Of a DNA stretch of 64,000 bases, positions 59,881 through 64,000 are shown one piece after another (the stretch's first letter is position 1; the number at the start of each line of letters is the position of its first letter). This DNA comes from Haloplanus litoreus (GTDB lineage Archaea > Halobacteriota > Halobacteria > Halobacteriales > Haloferacaceae), in NCBI RefSeq assembly GCF_042677945.1, contig NZ_JBHUDN010000012.1; one strand, 5' to 3'. The position numbers were made by a program, and so were the translations under genes. The notes under the pieces were generated by a model. That model was not told the origin of the DNA and made no database searches. It saw only the letters and a program-made list of their open reading frames with translations.

Positions 59881-62277
59881 TCACCCGTTGTGCTCGAACC
59901 GATCCAGCCCCAGCGACAGCATATCCGGACTGACGGGCCCGAACTCCTCGCGTTCCCACGCCGGGAAGTACTCCCGGACGCCGTTCCACCGGTCGCGGGC
60001 GTACCGCGCGTCGATCAGCACCCGGATTCCCCGCTCCTCGGGGCCGCGGATGACCCGCCCGATGGCCTGGCGCGCCTTCCGGACCGCCGGCACCGTCAGC
60101 GCCGTCTCGAAGCCGCTCCGGCCGCCGGACTCCGGTCCCCCGCCGTCGCCACCGAACGCCCGGTCGTAGGCCGTCACGACCGCCTGCGTCCGCGGGCGCG
60201 TCGTGTCGACCAGCGGGACACCACACACCACCGCCGCGTGCAGTCGGTCGCCGCGGTAGTCGACCCCCTCGGTGAGCGTCCCCCGGAGGCTAGTCACGAG
60301 CGTCTTCGACCCCCCCGCGAAGAAGTCCGCCTTCAGACGCTCCGTCGCGCCGTCGTCGCTCGACTCGTCGAGGAGGACGGGCGAGTCGAGGCGTTCGTCG
60401 AGACGGCCGGCCATCCACTCCGCCTCGGCGTAGTTCGGCATTCCCACGAGGACGTTCCCGTCCCGACCGGCAACCTCGGCGACTGCGTCGACGTACATCC
60501 GGCGGGCGTCGGTGTCGTCGCCGACCGCCCCGCGGTTCTCGTAGGTGTAGGCCGGCGCGTCGACCGCGAAACTCGCGCGGTTCTCGGCCGGGAAGGTGAG
60601 CCCGTAGGTCCGTTCGACGACCGGCCGTCCGTCGTCGGCGAGGGCGTCGAGACCGGTCACCGTCCGGAACACGTCGAGGGGTTCGAGCGTCGCCGACATC
60701 AACACGCCGCCGCCGAAATCGTCGAGGCGGTCGGCGATAGCGTCGCCGGGAACGCAGTTGTGCAGGGAGAGGCGGGCGTTGTAGGCCCGGCGCCACGAGT
60801 CCTCGGGTTCGGCTTCGTTCCACGTCCGCGAGAGGTCGATGGAGCGGAAGTATCGGGTGTGGTCCGCGCGGTACCACGCGCCGAGGACGCGACCGACCGT
60901 CGGCGCCGCCCGCTCCCGGTCGGCCTCCTCCAGTTCGTTCAGGACGCGCGCGGCGACGGCGCCGACCGTCTCGGCGCGCACCCACACGTCGTCGCCGTAC
61001 TCCCCGTCGGCCCACTCCGTGATGGCGTCGGGCGCCGGCTCCCCCGGGTCGCGCAGCGGGATCTCGTCGTCTGGAAGGTCGTCTATCGACGCTTTCCACC
61101 CCGGATGCTCCCGGTTCAGGTGGGCGCGGATCTGCCGGTCGAGTTCCTCCCGCAGGTCGCGGACGAACGACCGCGTGGCCTTCAGTTCCGCGAGACTCAC
61201 GTCCGCCTCCTCCAGTTCGCCGCGGATCAGGTCGGCGTCCCGCGAACTGCCGTCGTCGCCGGCGGCCCCCGACCGGCGCCCCGGAGGGCGTGACCCCTCG
61301 CCGTCGAACTCGACCGGCTGGATCACCCGCGTCAACTCCGACTCGGCGTCCCGGAGGGTGGCGTCGCCCACGCCGTCGCTCACCAGGTCGCGCACCCGTG
61401 GTTCGAGCATGTGTGCTTCGTCGCAGACGACGAACGTCGAGTCGTCGAGGAGGGCGCCGGTGAAGGAGCCGACCGTCTGCGGGTCGAAGGCGTGGTAGTA
61501 GTTACCGATGATCACCTCGACGTGGGGAATGAGCGCCCCGAGCATCGAGTGCGGGCAGGTGCCGTAACTCGCCGAGAGGCCGACGAGATCCTCGGTGTCC
61601 AGGAGGCCGCGATCCGCGAAGTCGAAGGGGACGGCCTCGACCGGGTCGCCGTCCTCGGGCAGGTCCTCCAGATATCCCGCGTAGAAGGGGCAGTACTCGG
61701 TGTCCTCGAACTCGGCGGTGGCGGGCGGGTAGGGCGTCGGTTCGCCGGCCGTCTCGAGGAAGTCCGCCGTCGCCTCGCTCCCGGTGTCGAGCAGGCCGGT
61801 CTGGGTGCTGCGGGCGTCGTCGGCGAGCGCCGCGGCCGTCGTCGGCCCCTCGCTCCCGGTCAGGTTCCGGGTCCGCTCGCGGAGCCCCTCACACCGGTCG
61901 TAGACGGTCGTCTCGTCCACGTCGCCGACGCGTTCCCGGCTGTACGGACAGACGTCCGCCTTGCCGACGAGCGTCAGCGCCGAGACGGGGCGCCAGTCCT
62001 CTGGCAGTTCGTCGTTGATGGTTTCCACGTCCTCCTCGAACTGCCGGAGTTGCTGTTTGACGCTGGTGAGGACGGCCACCCGCTCGAACGACGAGTCGGG
62101 GTCACGAACCCGATCGATACCGGCGGTCAGAGCGAGCATCGTCTTGCCCGTCCCGCAGGCGCCCTCGACGACCGTGAACCCACCCCGGTCGGCCGTCTCG
62201 ATGGCCGTCTCGATACCGTCGGCCTGTTCGGGGTACGGCTCGTCGTGGCCGAACACCGTCCGCCACGTTTCGCCCAT
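59881..62277 (-). CDS. XPD/DinG-type ATP-dependent DNA helicase with Fe-S cluster
   Basis: This 798-residue superfamily 2 helicase uses ATG 62275-62277 (MGETWRTVFGHDEPYPEQ); an ATG nine bases upstream is possible. Walker A is EGACGTGKTMLAL, the DEAH box is CDEAHML, and C-terminal motifs include TSLRGTLTEGVDYRG and QAIGRVIRG. Four cysteines (110, 129, 196, 241, in ADVCPYS, YDRCE, EYCPFY, GTCPHS) form the Fe-S domain of XPD/Rad3 helicases. It probably unwinds 5'-3' in DNA repair. TATA-like TTTTTATC lies about 32 bp upstream. Confidence 0.92.
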   Translation of the reverse strand: MGETWRTVFGHDEPYPEQADGIETAIETADRGGFTVVEGACGTGKTMLALTAGIDRVRDPDSSFERVAVLTSVKQQLRQFEEDVETINDELPEDWRPVSALTLVGKADVCPYSRERVGDVDETTVYDRCEGLRERTRNLTGSEGPTTAAALADDARSTQTGLLDTGSEATADFLETAGEPTPYPPATAEFEDTEYCPFYAGYLEDLPEDGDPVEAVPFDFADRGLLDTEDLVGLSASYGTCPHSMLGALIPHVEVIIGNYYHAFDPQTVGSFTGALLDDSTFVVCDEAHMLEPRVRDLVSDGVGDATLRDAESELTRVIQPVEFDGEGSRPPGRRSGAAGDDGSSRDADLIRGELEEADVSLAELKATRSFVRDLREELDRQIRAHLNREHPGWKASIDDLPDDEIPLRDPGEPAPDAITEWADGEYGDDVWVRAETVGAVAARVLNELEEADRERAAPTVGRVLGAWYRADHTRYFRSIDLSRTWNEAEPEDSWRRAYNARLSLHNCVPGDAIADRLDDFGGGVLMSATLEPLDVFRTVTGLDALADDGRPVVERTYGLTFPAENRASFAVDAPAYTYENRGAVGDDTDARRMYVDAVAEVAGRDGNVLVGMPNYAEAEWMAGRLDERLDSPVLLDESSDDGATERLKADFFAGGSKTLVTSLRGTLTEGVDYRGDRLHAAVVCGVPLVDTTRPRTQAVVTAYDRAFGGDGGGPESGGRSGFETALTVPAVRKARQAIGRVIRGPEERGIRVLIDARYARDRWNGVREYFPAWEREEFGPVSPDMLSLGLDRFEHNG

Positions 62278-62304
62278 GCTATCCACAGGCTGGCGACGTC
62301 CTCG

Positions 62305-62314
62305 GATAAAAAGC
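62305..62314 (-). promoter_or_regulatory. TATA box of the XPD-type helicase gene
   Basis: GCTTTTTATC on the minus strand is centred about 32 bp before the start codon, inside the 42-bp gap after the membrane protein gene. Confidence 0.5.
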
Positions 62315-62319
62315 TCGGC

Positions 62320-62700
62320 TCAGAGCAGGCTCCGACCCAGCACGATCACCGAGAGGTTGTTGGCGAAGACGCCGAGCCCCACCGCGACGAGGACGCCCAG
62401 CCACCCCTCGATCAGGAGCGCGAAGTAGTAGTCGGCCGGCGAGGGGGTCCGGCGCAATCGGTCGAGGAGCAGGCGGAAGAAGCCGGTGACGAGCACCACG
62501 ACGGCGAGGTGTGCGCCGACGACGACGAGGGTGGTTCGCCCGAGTAGCCACCGCATCAGCGGGTTCCCCTCGGCGCCCGTCCCGACGAGTCGTGCCGCCG
62601 CGAGACTCGTCAGCAGGTCCACCGAGAGCAGGAGAAAGAGTGCGACGGCGATCCAGTCCCAGTACTCCTCGATCCGAGATTCGGTGATGCCCGGCGTCAC
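62320..62700 (-). CDS. Small membrane protein (DUF5658-like)
   Basis: This 126-residue protein has four membrane helices. WIAVALFLLLSVDLLTSLAAARLVG, the EGNPLMRWLLGR motif and a final helix FANNLSVIVLG give the pattern of small DUF5658-type proteins. A weaker relative may be the protein at 9076-9432. It is same-strand with the helicase but separated by a promoter. Function unknown. Confidence 0.65.
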   Translation of the reverse strand: MTPGITESRIEEYWDWIAVALFLLLSVDLLTSLAAARLVGTGAEGNPLMRWLLGRTTLVVVGAHLAVVVLVTGFFRLLLDRLRRTPSPADYYFALLIEGWLGVLVAVGLGVFANNLSVIVLGRSLL

Positions 62701-62742
62701 GGCCGCGCCCCGTGCCGACGTGGCGACGAGTTGGGGACGGCC

Positions 62743-64000
62743 CTACGGGGCGTCACCCTGCCTCGTCCCGTCGCCGCGCTCGGTGGAGTCGCCCGCGCTG
62801 TCGCCGTCGGCCGTCGATCCGCCGGTTCGGCTCCCGTCGTCGGTTCCGTTCCGGTCGTCATCCTGCTCACCCGTTCGGTCCCCGTCGGGGTCATCGTTCC
62901 GGTCGGTCCCTTCGTCCTCACCCTCGCGTCCGTCGTCACTCCGTCCGCCGTCCGCGGATCGGTCCGCCCCGCTCGATTCGTCGGGGCGGACCCCGCCGTC
63001 GGTCCCACCGGAGCGGGTGGTGTTGCGGTCCGCGTCGGTCGTCGACCGCTCTCGTGCCGTCGGCGCCGCGTCGTCCGCTCCGCCGTCGTTTCCGGGACCG
63101 TCGGCGTCGGCGGCCGGGTTGCTCGTCGCCGGATCGCTGGCGGCCGTGCCGGCCGTGGGCGCCGCGCCGGGGTCCGCACTCGCGTCCGTCGCCGCTTCGA
63201 CGGCGGCGAGGGCGTCGATAGCGCCGTCTTCGCCGTCGGCGGTGCGTTCGAGGATGGCTTCGACCCGCTCCGGCGAGGGATCGTGACTCCCGGACTCCAT
63301 GAGCGCCGCCGTCCCGGCGACGTAGGGGGCGGCGGCCGACGTGCCCGCCAGATCCGGGTCGGCACGGGTTCGGGCGCTGGCCGGCGCGGTCAGGTCCACG
63401 GTGCCGTTCGCCGAGAGGGAACTGTACGCTGCCAGGTCGCCGTTCGCAGTCGCGCCCACGGCCACGACACGGTCGCTCGTCGCCGGCGCGACCATGCTCC
63501 CCCGGGCGGTGGCGTGTTCGAGTTCGTGGTGTGCAGCGAACACCTGCACGCGACCCGTCGCCGAGGTGGGGTCGTCCGCCGTGGCCGCGGCGACGTCGTC
63601 CGCGTAGACGGCGACGTAGTAGCGCCCGCGCGGGACGGCCACGTCGACGCTCTCGACGGTCCGCCCCGGGCCCGTCTCGTCGGCCGCCGACTTCGCGACC
63701 ACGCGGTCGGCCGCGTTCGGGAGCCGTCGGTAGAGGTAGAGGTCGTAGTCGGCGTCCGACCGCCAGCGCAGGCGGACGGTGACGCGTCCCTGGAGTCGGT
63801 CACCGTCAGCGAGGTGGTTCGCGGCGTCGTCTCCGGTGAAGGAGACCCAGCCGTCGGCGGCTCCCGGCCCCGCCCAGTGGCGGTTCGCGTAGTTGCCGGC
63901 GGAGGTGACGAACACCACGCCCTCGTCGGCCGCCCGTTCCGCGGCGGCGGTGATCCGCGCCCCGTCGCCCGCGACGCTGGGGAAGTAACTCCCGGAGTCG
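62743..64000 (-). CDS. S8 family (subtilisin-like) protease, C-terminal part (cut by window edge)
   Basis: The reading frame enters from the right edge and ends at 62743, giving 419 residues. GVVFVTSAGNYANRHW carries the oxyanion-hole Asn, and GTSAAAPYVAGTAALM the nucleophile Ser; catalytic Asp and His are outside the window. An inserted beta-sandwich of the pre-peptidase type (DYDLYLYRRLP; RYYVAVYADD) lies between them. The last 150 residues are a disordered Asp/Gly/Arg/Thr tail. It is probably an exported halolysin-like enzyme. Confidence 0.88.
   Translation of the reverse strand, partial: DSGSYFPSVAGDGARITAAAERAADEGVVFVTSAGNYANRHWAGPGAADGWVSFTGDDAANHLADGDRLQGRVTVRLRWRSDADYDLYLYRRLPNAADRVVAKSAADETGPGRTVESVDVAVPRGRYYVAVYADDVAAATADDPTSATGRVQVFAAHHELEHATARGSMVAPATSDRVVAVGATANGDLAAYSSLSANGTVDLTAPASARTRADPDLAGTSAAAPYVAGTAALMESGSHDPSPERVEAILERTADGEDGAIDALAAVEAATDASADPGAAPTAGTAASDPATSNPAADADGPGNDGGADDAAPTARERSTTDADRNTTRSGGTDGGVRPDESSGADRSADGGRSDDGREGEDEGTDRNDDPDGDRTGEQDDDRNGTDDGSRTGGSTADGDSAGDSTERGDGTRQGDAP

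Noticed and set aside
1..64000. CRISPR arrays, transposases, rRNA genes, replication origin
   Set aside because: No regularly spaced direct repeats, no transposase-like ORF or terminal inverted repeats around one, no rRNA sequence, and no orc1/cdc6 gene with origin repeats were seen.

Overview
The window is chromosomal DNA from an extremely halophilic archaeon (class Halobacteria). It is very GC-rich with strong G/C preference at third codon positions, and the proteins are acidic (rich in Asp/Glu, poor in Lys). Many genes have TATA boxes about 25-30 bp before the start codon, as in leaderless haloarchaeal transcripts. The gene set is archaeal: mevalonate-pathway HMG-CoA synthase, Pelota, FEN1 with a PIP box, an XPD-type helicase, TrmB-type regulators and a HalOD1 protein. 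No rRNA, CRISPR array, transposase or complete insertion sequence was seen. The genus cannot be fixed from the sequence alone.

Layout. 0-9.5 kb: 5' end of rtcA, a membrane hydrolase, an MhpD-like hydratase, a regulator convergent with HMG-CoA synthase, a pilin-like/surface protein pair, DUF2150, a TatD-type hydrolase and a NYN nuclease. 9.5-15.7 kb: a VOC protein, gcvT-gcvH, small zinc-finger and HalOD1 proteins, two divergent TrmB paralogues and a DUF7344-like regulator. 15.7-20.3 kb: a CNNM/CBS membrane protein, a cation exchanger, glutaredoxin plus a PduO-type adenosyltransferase, and tRNA-Val(CAC). 20.3-21.8 kb: a disturbed stretch with a broken copy of the tRNA 3' half, an AT-richer voltage-gated channel gene and decayed coding sequence. 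21.8-27.4 kb: membrane proteins, a PQQ-propeller lipoprotein, DUF63 and an orphan YcaO enzyme. 27.5-37.6 kb: a TbsP-like regulator divergent from glyA, a histidine kinase, UspA, folD, an AI-2E-family permease, FEN1, a GNAT enzyme and a methyltransferase. 37.6-47.2 kb: an MFS transporter, an ornithine cyclodeaminase homologue, pelA and rqcH (ribosome rescue), and a quinol-type nitric oxide reductase. 47.3-56.3 kb: a LarA-like racemase divergent from a complete LivKHMGF-type ABC transporter, followed by three UxaA-family subunits. 56.3-64 kb: a MutS-like ATPase, a CRTAC1-type propeller, the XPD-type helicase and a truncated subtilase.

The most interesting system is at 47.3-56.3 kb. It looks like an uptake, racemisation and dehydration/elimination pathway for an unknown 2-hydroxy acid. 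Its two large UxaA subunits have lost complementary halves of the family's conserved motifs, so together they may rebuild one active site. Other striking signals are an in-frame double-palindrome insertion in gcvH, two palindromes exactly 10 bp apart before a TrmB gene, long hairpins at 33.35-33.43 and 34.75-34.82 kb, and the broken tRNA-Val copy next to the channel gene.
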